Shown here in pieces: positions 40,566-51,769 of a stretch of DNA of 64,000 bases (positions within the stretch are counted from its first letter, which is position 1; the number at the start of each line of letters is the position of its first letter). The notes below the pieces were generated by a model. The model was not told the DNA's origin and did no database searches. It saw only the letters and a program-made list of their open reading frames with translations. The DNA comes from Macrolepiota albuminosa (Eukaryota > Basidiomycota > Agaricomycetes > Agaricales > Agaricaceae): contig JAMWFC010000131.1 in assembly GCA_027475525.1 (NCBI GenBank), positions 124,001 to 188,000 of the forward strand, read 5' to 3'. The position numbers and the translations under genes are program-made.

Positions 40566-43500
40566 GCAATGTATACCACGCGCCAGTATTAGAATGGACA
40601 TTCCTCTTTTCTTTCTTCATAAGTGTTCACTGAGGAGCAGATACTCGCCGGTCCTATGTTTTCTCGTCGTTACCAAGCTCGATGTCACTACACTTTTATT
40701 TAGTTTCACAGCCGATGTCTAAGCAAAAGGTGAGAGTCAATGGATTAAATGAGCGAGTAGGATGCATCTACCTCCTCCGAGATTAGCAAGTAACTTGACG
40801 AATAAACTCTACCAGTATTTGATTCTGGGAACATTTCATGAAATAGATAATATTGAGCGATGTATGACGCTATGGGATACACCACCAATAAGAAGTCTGA
40901 TCTCTCTTGATTTCGGTCTAGGTCTTGAACTGCGTTTACCACCGACCAAAGCGTAGACCACAAGATCGACGCTTGGCTAGTTTCCCATCATCTATTGTCA
41001 CCGCATTTTATATATGAAATAAATTTGTTGACAGTAGTAACCTCTTGCTGTTACTTGCAAGGCTTAGTCTTTCAAATCGGCTATATGCAAGCCTCCAGGT
41101 CAAGTTTCTAAAAAAAAATCAATATCATCACGGGTTTGTCCAGCACAGAATATTTCTGGCAAGCTACCCAAGCAAGGCCCTAAAATCCTTGTCATGATGA
41201 CGAATTTCAATTTCCTGCTTTGAAAGCCTGAGTAACTCCTCCCTGGTAACACTGGATAACACTAATCACTGCAGTGACGGTATGGATACTTGATACTGAT
41301 TAATTTAGGGCAAGATGACAATGCCGATTTATGACTTCATCAGGTTTAATTTTCGGCCTATTTCGGCGCCTCGTCGACATAATTGGACTATCGACCCTGC
41401 GCTTCTCACAAAAATCCATAGTGCCAAGGAAACAACATACATAACGAGGCATATAATGATAAATCATTGATATCTAGCGCCGAGCGCCGAGGTGGAGTCG
41501 ATTGTGGGTCAGTATATTATTGTTATCATGGTGTATAGATTGTATAGATTGACACTTTGTTGCATTGTTGTAAAACATTCCTGACAGGAAACTCGCAAAT
41601 GCGACAGCAACAGCCGTGGACTGCATTTGTGCGCTTGTTCGGATCCGGCGAAGTGGCTCGGTCAATATTATTGCAACGCGCCCATCTAATTTGGCCAACT
41701 GCCATGTGGTTGAAGAAGCGCTGTTTGCTGTTCATGGGGTCCTTCCTATACAAATTTTCGAGCAAGGAAAGAATTTGAACGCCGAGGGACCGGATGCATA
41801 ATAATCATCATGCTTCCAATCTCCAATCGATTTTGAGATGGAGTATGTAGATTGGACCATCCACCCGTGTTACCATATCGATAAGATCATTCCCCAGAAC
41901 TAGCATCGAAACGCCTTTTAGAAAAAAAAGCTGTCACCGCCTGCCAGTCTGAGCGTGTGTGTATGTATCCCTAGGCATCCATTTACCTCTACTATGGTAT
42001 TATCAAGGTAATGCACATGCACGGAGAAGCACAGTTCACACGAGCTAAAAAGAAAGAAAAGTCCACACTGTCTAGCGACGATTGAGTGTTTGACAGCAGA
42101 GCGTAAGCAGTCTCAAGAGCCATAGGAGGACGGCCAAAGTCCACGTCTGTCAGGGCTTCCCTCGAGCAGCACAGGACATCGGCGGGATTCGTCGCTGATG
42201 ATGCTCCTGTCCATCATGGCTTGCGAACCAGCGCAAACTCATACTCCTTTTCAGCTAATCGAGAAGCTTCGAGGTACGACACCAATCAGAATCATGCTTT
42301 GTAGACAAGCTCGGCGGAACCAAGCAACCGCCATGGTTGTTGATGGTACGTTCTATATTGTTCGAGTCGCAAGAGATCGTGATATGATCGGCGAGAGACC
42401 ATAGGAGTATCAGTATCCAGGACAATGAGGGTGTAAGTGATGAGGCCTGAGGGTCTCAAAGGTACGGTTCTTCTGCTAATCAAGTGGAACACGCATTTTA
42501 CCCGATTAGCCTTAAAATCCAGTCCTCCATGAGGGGAACATGGACAACAAAAGGCGCCAAAAAAAGAAAAGGAATCAAAGGTACTTACCCCCCCTTTCTC
42601 CTCTGGAGTCACGGGTCCCAAAACCTCTCTTCTCGCACGAGCTCTCCTCTCCTACTCCTCCCCCCTCATCGATCGCAATCATGCAATTAACACCAAGCAC
42701 CCACCGCGCTTCGCGGAACGTCGGTATCTCTCCTCGACCAGCCACTTACGCGTTCGTTTATGTACTTGTGTATGATATCCATAGCAAAGAAGCCAGGAAA
42801 GCAAGTGGCCGGGGGTGTGCCATCGCGGTAACGTGTGAGCGCCGACGACCCGTCGACGGATATGAGTATGGAGATAGGGATGGGGATGGTGATGGGGATG
42901 GGGCCATAAGTATGCCATGCTTAACCCAGGCCAGACCCAGGGCCAGGCTCCCTCGACTTTTGCCTTCGGCGTCGGTTATTGTATCGAGTCCGAGTCCGGT
43001 AGTTGTACAGAGTATTTACGGCTTGGGATTACTACATACGGATGAAGTAAATTAACTACTAGCTCGACGAACCTTGGTCTTGGCTGCTTAAGCGCTTACG
43101 TTTTAGTGTGGAGGGATCGGCGATGGTAGTGGTAATTCTAATGATAAGTACATAGGAGTTGTTGCTGTACCGCGATGCGTGCTCAGGGTGATTGATCTTT
43201 TGGTCCACGAGCGTACGTCAGTGGAAGTGGAGAAGAACAGCGGTGTGCGTGTAACGTGTATCGTCATCGTCATCGTCCGTCGTGGTTTTCGCGGGAAGAG
43301 TGTCCGCCACAGTTAACCATTTTTATCGGAACAAATTCCGTATTCCAATCCACTCTGTCTCTTGTCTGTCTATCAAAGAAAGAAAAAAAAACGACTCCGT
43401 GTAGGGAAACGACTGAATCTTGGATTACGTTTGGGATTGATTGAATACTCGTGTCTGTCTGTCCGTATGTATATATGAGATGTATGATGTATAGGATGTA

Positions 43501-44273
43501 TGAAAATGAAACGTAAAAACACAAGTGAACTCCACGCGGGCAATGAGTCGGTCGTACGTCCGTAGTTTATAAGTTGTGCATGTCATCCAGCATCCAGCGT
43601 CCAGCACCAGTCTCAGAGTAACCCCCAAGCACCAAAGGCGGTCGGTGGTCAAAAGCTCAATCAACAATAAATCAAATTTTATTCAACTACGCATTTAAAA
43701 AGAATGAATGTTTTTAGAAAGAATTTTTTTTAAAACAAGGTCCATGGTGGCCTGCCTATCTATCACGATATGTCGTACGTCGTACGTCGCATGTCGTGTG
43801 TTATGAGTATCTTATGTTACGAGTATCTTATGTTATGAGTTATATGTCTGTGGGTGTGTCTGTGTCTGTGTCGTGTGTTATGAGTATCTTATGTTACGAG
43901 TATCTTATGTTATGAGTTATATGTCTGTGGGTGTGTCTGTGTCTGTGTCTGTGTGGGTGGTGGGTGGGTATGTGTGTATGAAATGAAAAGCGAGCGTCGT
44001 CCGTTGGGTGTGAGGGCTTGAGAGCAGAGAGCAGCGCGTCCGAGTCCAAGGCGGGTCGAGGTAGCCCGAGTCCGAGGTCGAATGCGAGTCGGGGAGAGTC
44101 GAGTTAAGTCGGGGAAGAAGAGACCGAGAGCCGAGAGGCATGCCATCCCGCGGCACGTTAGGCAAGTCGCGTTCGAATCCGCATTCGTGTTTGGGTTGGC
44201 TCGGTATTGGAATCGAGTATCACAGAAAAGCAGAAAAAAAGGAACGAAAGGAGCCAAAAACTCGATATCGATA
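40566..44273. other. Intergenic, no supported gene; microsatellite-rich toward 43.8-44.6 kb
   Basis: ORFs here are low-complexity or lack recognisable domains. From about 43750 there are short tandem tracts (TGTGTC, TATCTTATGTTA). Nothing further seen. Confidence 0.6.
43796..43949. repeat. Exact 77-base tandem duplication (43796-43872 / 43873-43949)
   Basis: In a simple-sequence tract 3' of the GH16 gene. This copy could be real slippage, but the length is again 77. Confidence 0.8.
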
Positions 44274-47200
44274 TCAATTACAACCACCCTTGTTCCACAT
44301 CTTGACCGAAGATCTGTCAATCACGCGCGTCAGCGATCTGCGTCTGGTGTCTGGTGTCTCCATGCCAATATCCATGCCAATATCCATATCCATATCCACA
44401 TTCGCATCCATATCCGCATCGCAAAAAAGGAAGAAACAAAGAAACAAAGGAACAAAGAAACAAAGAAGAAGAAAGGAAGAAAGGAAGGAAGGAAAGAGAC
44501 GTACATCCTAAAAGCCCTATCATCCGCGTTCTGCGGCCACGTTGCGTACCACGTGTCGAGGGCACTGTTGAAGTCGCGCATCGCGGCTGGAAGGTGTGGT
44601 TAGCGTGTTATCGCGTGAGTGTGAGTGTGAGTGTGAGTGTGAGTGGGTGTGAGTGTGAGTGAGTGTGAGTGGTGAGTGTGTGAGCGTGGGGGCGGGGGAT
44701 CAAGGCGATGCAGAGCAGCGAGAACCGCGAGAAGCGTAAGAAGCAGAAGCAGAAGCGGGAAAGGGAAGGGGAAGGGAAGGGTAGGGAGGGTGCGTATCGG
44801 ACGCGCTTATCGCGAGAGAGAGAGGGTAGGTTGAGTTTATGATAGGATGTGGGAGACGTTTTTCGTTTACACGAAACGAAGACGCAATGTAATGAATTGG
44901 AGGGAAAGGAAAGGAAATGGAAAGGAAATGGAAAGGGAAATGGAAATTGGAATACGTACTAGCCGACCCATCATACCAGGGTTTCCCGCCCTCGTCATCA
45001 GGGAACCACCCCGTCTTACCCCCAACTCCCAAATCAATATTCAAATAAAATCCTAAAAAAACCCTCATCAAAACCCTCCAACCAAAAAAAAAAACAAAAA
45101 AAAAGCAAAGCAAAAAGAAACCCGCACGCACGTTGATCAAACGGCGCCGTCGGCTCCCCCTGTACCCACGGATCCTGGACAACCACAACCGCGCCCGTGG
45201 TCCTATTCTGCGCCGTCGCCGGAAACCGTCCCTTATCCCAAAACGTCCCACCACCCGCCTCGCCCGTCTTGGACGGCTTCGTCTTCGGGTTCACGTCGAC
45301 CTCGAGCACGGAACGCACGCGGCCGTCGACCCAGAAGCGGATAAAGGTCTCGTCCCATTCGACGACGTATGTGTGGAACCCCCTGGCGAAGGATGTGCGT
45401 TTGAGTGAGAACCACCCGTAGAGGTCTTTGGTTAGTGGTTGCGGCTGGCGGGCTGTGGTGAAGGTGAAGCAAAAGCGAAAGCGAAAGCAAAAGGAGAAAG
45501 GAAAGGAAGTTAGTGAGAGAGAAGGGGAGCGAGACGGGACGGGGACGTACAGCCCGGGACGGTGATGGGAGTGAGAGTTTGGTCAAGCCCGTATTGGAGT
45601 TGTGAGCGGACATAGTTTGAGCCTTGAGCGGGGTACGCGGGGCTATTTCCGCGCGCTTCAAGGATCTTTTTACAGAGGGTTCGTAAGTCGTAGATAACAA
45701 TAACAATAAAACGCACGTCGATTTCTCCACTGAGCGGCCAGGCGCCATAAGTGTTGTTCTCTGGCATCATCCATACGGCAGGCCACAACCAGTCACTGCA
45801 GAAATCAATGAATTAGCGACAAGCAACAATCAAATCACGTGCGCGGCGTCGGCGGGCGGGACAGGCAGAGAGGCAGGGCAGGGGCAACAAACGCAAACAC
45901 ACACTTGTGTCTCAGGACGAAAAAGCCACTCACCCGCTAGCGACCTTTGCGACGACCTCGACGCGCCCATACTTGATACCGACCTTGCCCTTTGTGGTGA
46001 TCTTTGCGCTCATGACGGGGTTGATGACGGAGCCTGCGGCGTTGTTGGTGATGGCCTTGCAGAGGTTTCCGCCTGCGGGGATAGGGTTTGCGCCGATGAC
46101 CGGGGGCGGGGGCGGGGCGAGCGTCGTCGAGTTGGTAGAGTCCGTGGAGTTGGAGTTGGAGTTGTCCTGCTGCCTCCGTGCGTGGGTGTTGACGTTTGTG
46201 CCTGCAGCCGCACCGGCGGTGTTGGCACCCCTAATTGCAGAGGCTGTGGTGCTCGCTACTGCGTCGGTAGAGTTGGAGGTCGAATTAGTTGCAGGGACGG
46301 GAACCGGAATCGGAATTGCAGGGACGTCGGCTGTGCAGCCAGGGACGTCGTAGGATGAACCGTCAGAGGCATAATCCGGTACGTCATCGCGTGTGAGGGT
46401 GGGAAAGATGTAGAGCTGGTTGTTGTGCAGGTAAAGGTTCTTGTCTGCGCCTGTGGAGATTTGGAAGCCTCGGTCGCTGATTTTGGATTGTCAGGGGTGT
46501 TATGTCGATGAAAGAGAAATACGTACTCGACTTGAACGTCACGGGACCAGTACGCGTCGTTGAGAGTGGGAGAGGTAAAGTCTTCGTTCATGACGAGACA
46601 GAGCTGGCTCTCGTCGAGCATCTTCTTCTTTGCGTCAGACACGCCGGTGTAGCAGAGGGCGGCGGCACCTGCGACGCCGAGAAAGATGCACGCAAAGGTG
46701 AGCCACCAGGAAAGCCTGTGACGCTTGGGCTGGTGGAGGGGGGAGCCTTGTTTGAGGGAGTCGACCGAGTTTGTTGGGATTTGGCCCTTTTCAAGCATGG
46801 CGCTGGGAAGCGGGGGACGGTGGGCAAGGGCGAGGTTGGAGCCCGAGGCAGAGAGGTGGAGGGCGGTGGAAGAGACATTGTGGGCATTGTACTCGAGTGC
46901 GGGGGGAGTCCAAGAGAGGGTGGAGCCGGGACGGGAGGCAGGGGAAAGGAAGGGCGGACGAAAGACCTGGGCAGGATGGACTGGAGACGCAGCAATAGGG
47001 GCAGCAGCAGAGGCACGGTAGAGGGAACTGCTGGAACTGGAGGACGCGAGGAGCGGCTGGTCGGCGGCAAAAGGGGGCTGAGGGCGCGAGAGGTCGCCGA
47101 GGCTGCCGGAGCGGGGGAGGGCGGGCGAGTCTGGGTCAGCGGCAGACAGGTAGGCGTAGGCAGGCGTGTTGGCGAGACTCTCGAGGGAGACGCGGCGACG

Positions 47201-47371
47201 GCCGTACTGGGCCGGCAGCGGGTCGGGGTTGCCGGGATACGCCTGGAAGGGAAAGGCAGAGGGCGGTGCGTCTGCGGGGGACGGACGGCGAGGACGGCGG
47301 TCAGCAAGGAAGAAGGGACGAGGAGGGACAAGGTCGGGGCTGTCTGTCATTCGGTCGGGGTTGTCTGCCAT
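44274..47371 (-). CDS. KRE6/SKN1-type GH16 beta-glucan synthesis protein
   Basis: Multi-exon gene. The ATG at 47369-47371 starts MADNPDRMTDSP. A long Ser/Pro-rich cytosolic N-terminus is followed by one membrane span (RLSWWLTFACIFLGVAGAAA), so type II topology. The GH16 domain follows: LCLVMNEDFTSPTLNDAYW, DWLWPAVWMMPENNTYGAW, then the catalytic GEID joined across an intron to ILEARGNSPAYPAQG (E-x-D-x-x-E signature intact), YVVEWDETFIRFWVDG, FYLNIDLGVGG, and the last exon reading ISSVKMW, stop TGA at 44274-44276. A His/Arg/Gln and Asn/Ser-rich insert lies near 46130-46280. Yeast Kre6/Skn1 act in the secretory pathway in beta-1,6-glucan assembly. It diverges from the GT2 gene with 183 bases between ATGs. 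Confidence 0.9.
44380..44960. repeat. Microsatellite block within GH16 introns
   Basis: Includes ATATCC units (44370-44420), GAAACAAA units (44430-44470), GTGAGT units (44612-44680) and GGAAA/GGAAG tracts (44755-44960). These lie between the last coding exons. Confidence 0.7.
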
Positions 47372-47554
47372 TGGGTCTGCAGAAGCACCAAGCACCAAGC
47401 TTGCGGTTTTGTGCAGAATCGCTGATGGCCGACATTTATGGAACCGACCCCGAATTATGCTCCCGCCACAGGCACGTCCAGCCGCTCCTGACGTCACTGG
47501 GCCCCCGAGCACTGGCATGCCCTTAAAAGCATTCCATTAATTAATTCTTCCTCA
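47372..47554. promoter_or_regulatory. Shared intergenic region of the GH16 / GT2 divergent pair
   Basis: 183 bases between the two start codons, so it must hold both promoters. An ATTAATTAATTC string lies just before the GT2 ATG. No factor-binding site is assigned. Confidence 0.6.
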
Positions 47555-50500
47555 ATGGACTACGACCGCAACGACGCCCTTCTCCACTGGCTCTTCCGCC
47601 AGACACAGGGCGACGCCTGGTTCCGCCCAAACGAGGAGCACATTTCCTCTGGCGTCGCCCTCCGCATTTCCGACGTCAATGGTCTGTCTTTACTCTCCGT
47701 CGCTTGTCCTCACTCACCCTCCACAGACCCCGTCCCAGAATTCCGCGTCTTTCCTTACGAGAACCCCTCCCTCGAGCCATTCGAGTCCGCCGTCGCTGCC
47801 CTCAACCCCGCAGTCGCTGTCAAGATTCGCAGCGCCGCCGTCCATGCTGCCCTCGCCGCCGTGCACCCCGACGACCAGTCCGTCTATGTCGACGCAAACA
47901 CCCGCATCCAGATCGTCGACACAATGCTCGGTCTTCCTGCCGCCGACAAGGAGCAGTGTGCCGCTTTTATTGTACGTCTTGGCTTCCCCGTCCAGCCCAC
48001 ACTCACTCTCCACAGCGGGACGAACGCGTCCTCGTCATCTGGTCAGACGTCCTCGACCGCATCGTCCCCATTGCCACAGATTTCGAAGAACGTCTCATCA
48101 AGCTTCTCTGGCGCGCAACTCCCGTAGTTCCCTCTGTCGCTCCTTCTACTGTATCCCACCCCCACTCCCCCAGCCTCTCCCCCTCCCAGACCCACTCTGT
48201 CTCACACCACGAACTCAACAGCGCCCGCTCCAGCATCGAGGTCCTCTCCTCCCCTCCAAAGCGCAACTCTCTCGCCTCTATGGGTGCCAGTTCTCCCCTC
48301 GCTCGTCGCCATCCCGCTACACACAAAAAGTACAAGCGCACTTGGTACGGCAGGAAACTCGAGATCCCAGGTCCAGAGGACGGCTCAATTCCCATGGACG
48401 AAAAGGGCCTTGACAACGAAGACGAAAGCACCAAATGGAACGAGTCCAAGCAAACTCGCAAAACCATGCTCTTGGCCCCCTTGTACAATGGTCTCGCAGC
48501 CGGTCTCTCCCTCAGTATGTTTTTTTGTCTCTCTCTCTTTTTTTTCCCTCATATTTCCCCAGTATTCATTGGCAACGGAATCAAGCTTCTCTTTCAGGAA
48601 TGGACCCTTGATGGCGGTCTTACCCGCTTTGCCCTCTTGGCTGTGTGTCCTCTTCTCTACTGCGTCGCCCTCGTACGTACTCTTACTCTCTTCCGATTCG
48701 GACACGAGCTTCCATAATTGATCTTGTCCGGTCCGCAGTTTTTCGCTTTGCAAATAATTCAAAACGTCTCAATGGTGTAAGTCACATGCTGTCCTTATCT
48801 CAACCCTTGTTTTTCATTTCGTGAAACGTCTCTAGGATCGGCCCAATCGAGCAATATCACTCCAACTCCACATACTATAGCGGCGTCAAACCCCAGGCAA
48901 ACCCAAAGATAGACGATGCCCTTCCTCACATCACGATCCAGATGCCAGTCTACAAGGAAGGCTTGGAAGCCGTTCTGTACGTATCATCCTCCCCCTATTC
49001 CCAGTTTCGTCCGCTGACAAATCCAGAGCGCCCTCGATCCTTTCCATCAAACGCGCGATGCAGACTTATGCACGTCAAGGCGGCACGTCATCCATTTTCA
49101 TTTGTGATGACGGCTTGCGTCTCTTGCCCGTCCACGAACAGCAGGAACGCGTTCGCTTCTATGCCGGCCAGGCGATCGGCTGGGTCGCCCGTCCCGGCCA
49201 CGGTGCTCTCCCGGACGACGACGCCGAGGAGCCTTACGAACACAACAACACACCAGGCGACATCGAGAAAGGTCTAGGCAACAAAGCCGAGACCCAAGGC
49301 AAGAAAAAGGTCTTTGTCCGTGCTGGCAGGTTCAAAAAGGCTTCAAACTTGAATTACGGCAAGTCGTCTTGTCCCCCCTTGCCCATGGTTTCGTACAATG
49401 TAACTGAGTGGTTCGCAAGGTCTCGCGCTGTCGCTCAAGGCTGAACGGCATCTGGCTAAATTGATCAAGCACCAGAAGGAGGTCAAACATCAATCGGGGG
49501 ATACGATGGAGAACAACAGCACGGCTTCTTCTCGGCACACGCCGTCTCCCCCGCCGATTCCGGCTGAGCTCGTGGCGGATCTCTCGTTGCTGGGTATACC
49601 GTGCTCGCACGCACCTCCCGGGGGCGGGTCGACGACGAACCTCAACCACCACCACCAGTCGTCGACGCCGGTCACGGCTAATTTTAGTAACAACGCGTAC
49701 AATGCGTCGGCGTCGGCGTCGTTGGAGGACCAGGCGCTCGCGCTTGCGATCGCAGAGTGTGCGGCGGAGAGCGGGTACCGCCCGTGGGCTGCACATGGCC
49801 GCAACGTGAGGATGGGAGAGATTTTGTTGCTCGTTGATTCGGATACTGTCGTTCCTGAGGATTGTCTCCGTGACGCTGCGAGGGAGATGGGGGTTTGTCC
49901 GGATGTTGCGATTATTCAGCATGAGAGTGGTATGTGTTTTTTTTTTTGGAGAGCGGTGAGCTTTGGAGCGGTGAGCTGATGATTGAGTGGGGTAGATGTC
50001 ATGCAAGTCGTGCATCATTATTTCGAGAATGGGATTGCGTATTTCACGAGGAGGATTAATAGGACTATATCGATGGGTATGTGAGGTGTGCTATTCGCGT
50101 TTGTGCGTGCTCATGAGCGAGGGTATATAGCTTGTGCGAATGGAGAAGTCGCGCCGTTTGTCGGGCATAACGCGTGAGTCGTCCTTTTGGAGGTGTTCTG
50201 TTCTTTTGGATGTTTAGATTCAAATTGTTGTGTGCGTGCGTTGCATTAGGTTCCTCCGCTGGCGCGCGCTGCAGGACGTCGCGTTTGTCGATCCGGCTGA
50301 TGGTGTTGAGAAGATTTGGAGCGAGAGTAATGTTTCGGAGGATTTTGATATGGCGTTGAGGCTTTTGCAGAAGGGGTATATCGTTCGGTGCGTTTTGTTT
50401 TCTTCTTTCTTTTTCCTTGGCTTTGGCTGATGCTCTCTCTTTTTTTTTTGTTTGCTTTGCTTGTCTTGTCTTGATCATGTTCACTTATGATTGTTCAACG

Positions 50501-51769
50501 TGACTAGGTGGGCGACGTACTCGAAGGGAGAGTTCAAAGAGGGTGTGTCGCTGAGTGTCGACGACGAGCTCAACAGGTGGCAAAAGTACGCTTATGGATG
50601 CAGCGAGCTGCTTTTCCACCCGTTTGCGCAGTGGTTCCGTCGTGGACCCATTGCGCACCAGATTCATCGCTTCATTTGGTCCGGCGCGCCTTTGCATTAT
50701 AAGATTGCCATGATGTCTTGTACGTCTTTATTCTATTCTCATCCACTACATAAGTGCATTTGCTGATGGACCCTTTTTCCTTTCCTTTCCTTCCCTTCCC
50801 TTTCCTTTGCTTTCGTTGTTTGTAGACATGTTCTCGTATTATGGTATCGCGGCCTCTGTGACGATAAGTATCATCAACTACGTGTTGCTGGGTCTGCAGT
50901 TTGGCGTGGATAGGTTTTATATGCATTCGTTTGAGATTTGGCTCGCGACGACTGTTGTGTTTTTTGGGTCTGGCACGGTTGGGTATTCGCTTTTGCAGTA
51001 TCGCTTGGGGTTGAAGCAGCTTGTGAGTTGCTTTCGCGTTTTGGCTTTTTGGTTTGTTCTGTTCTCATGCTTGGCTTGGCTTGTAGGTCCCTGCGTTTTT
51101 GGAGAATTGCATGTGGATTCCGTTTTTGTGCGTTTTTTTTTGTTTTTTTTTTGGTACGAGGATGTAAAGTGTTGACGAGAGGGGGGTAACAGCTTCTTTT
51201 TCTTTGGAGGACTGTCTATCCCGCTGAGCCAGGCTATACTCGCGCACATGTTCTCGTACAACATTTCGTGGTCTGCGACGATCAAGGAGGTGCAGCGGTC
51301 GAATTTCTTCAAGGAGATTCCGAAGATTGCAAAGAGGTGTGTTTTCCCGTTTCCCGTTTCCCGTTTCCCTTTTTTTTTGGGTTTGGGGCGTTGGGCGTTG
51401 GTGAACGGGTACTTACACTTGCGATGATTTGATTAGGTTCTGGTTCCCGATGATTGTGTCGTTTGTGCTGTTGTTGGGTGTGGTGATCATGTCGACGGAT
51501 TTGATACCTGTTGAATGGAGGATTGTCGCGAGCGAGAATTGGGCTGTTATTTTTCCCGTTGTGTAGGTTCCCCTTTCCCTCATCAGAGATCTCGATAACT
51601 GACTGACTGACCGATCCCCCCCCCACTTTTAGACTCATTGCGGCGTGCCATATTTTGTTCCCGGTAAGGAGGGTTTTTGTTTTATTTGGAGGTGGATTGG
51701 CTAAATGGGTGTTTTTTTTTCTTTGTGTAGATTGTGTTGAACCCTTGGCTTATGGTCTTTTCGTACTAA
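47555..51769 (+). CDS. GT2-family processive polysaccharide synthase, multi-pass membrane
   Basis: More than a dozen exons with short introns. N-terminal MDYDRNDALLHWLFRQTQ is myosin-tail-like only in position, no motor. Then two membrane spans (near 48480-48670), the GT2 catalytic domain with CDDG (49105), a Ser/Pro-rich insert (49500-49720), DSD in LLLVDSDTVVPED (about 49835), SEDFDMALR (50332) and ELNRWQKYAYG (50569), the equivalents of the D, DxD, ED and Q/RxxRW motifs of chitin/cellulose/glucan synthases. At least five C-terminal spans follow, ending LMVFSY, stop at 51767-51769. It should transfer nucleotide-sugar units to a growing chain across the plasma membrane; the product polymer cannot be told from sequence. 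It is not a canonical chitin synthase (no QRRRW). Confidence 0.85.

Noticed and set aside
42540..43055. 171-codon plus-strand ORF
   Set aside because: Low-complexity (DGDGDG run), no recognisable domain, no splice or context support.
1861..43949. 77-base duplications as target-site duplications or replication slippage
   Set aside because: Copies are directly adjacent with nothing inserted, always 77 long, and occur in unrelated sequence; an overlap artefact explains this better.
43910..44603. ORFs in both strands around the microsatellites
   Set aside because: Built from HIHIHI/KKETK-type simple-sequence translation in GH16 3' introns and flank.
46588..47331. 247-codon minus-strand ORF overlapping the GH16 exon
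   Set aside because: Alternative frame of the same low-complexity exon, Pro/Ser-rich, no membrane or GH16 motif.
46502..47425. 307-codon plus-strand ORF
   Set aside because: Antisense to the GC-rich Ser/Pro-coding first exon of the GH16 gene; no domain, Gly/Arg-rich shadow.
47704..48413. Large overlapping ORFs over GT2 exons 2-4
   Set aside because: Other-frame readings (Arg/Pro/Ser-rich) across introns; the GT2 frame joins by splice consensus to the catalytic domain.
51500..51769. GT2 gene as a chitin synthase
   Set aside because: Lacks the QRRRW signature and has a different N-terminus; only the general GT2 motifs are present.
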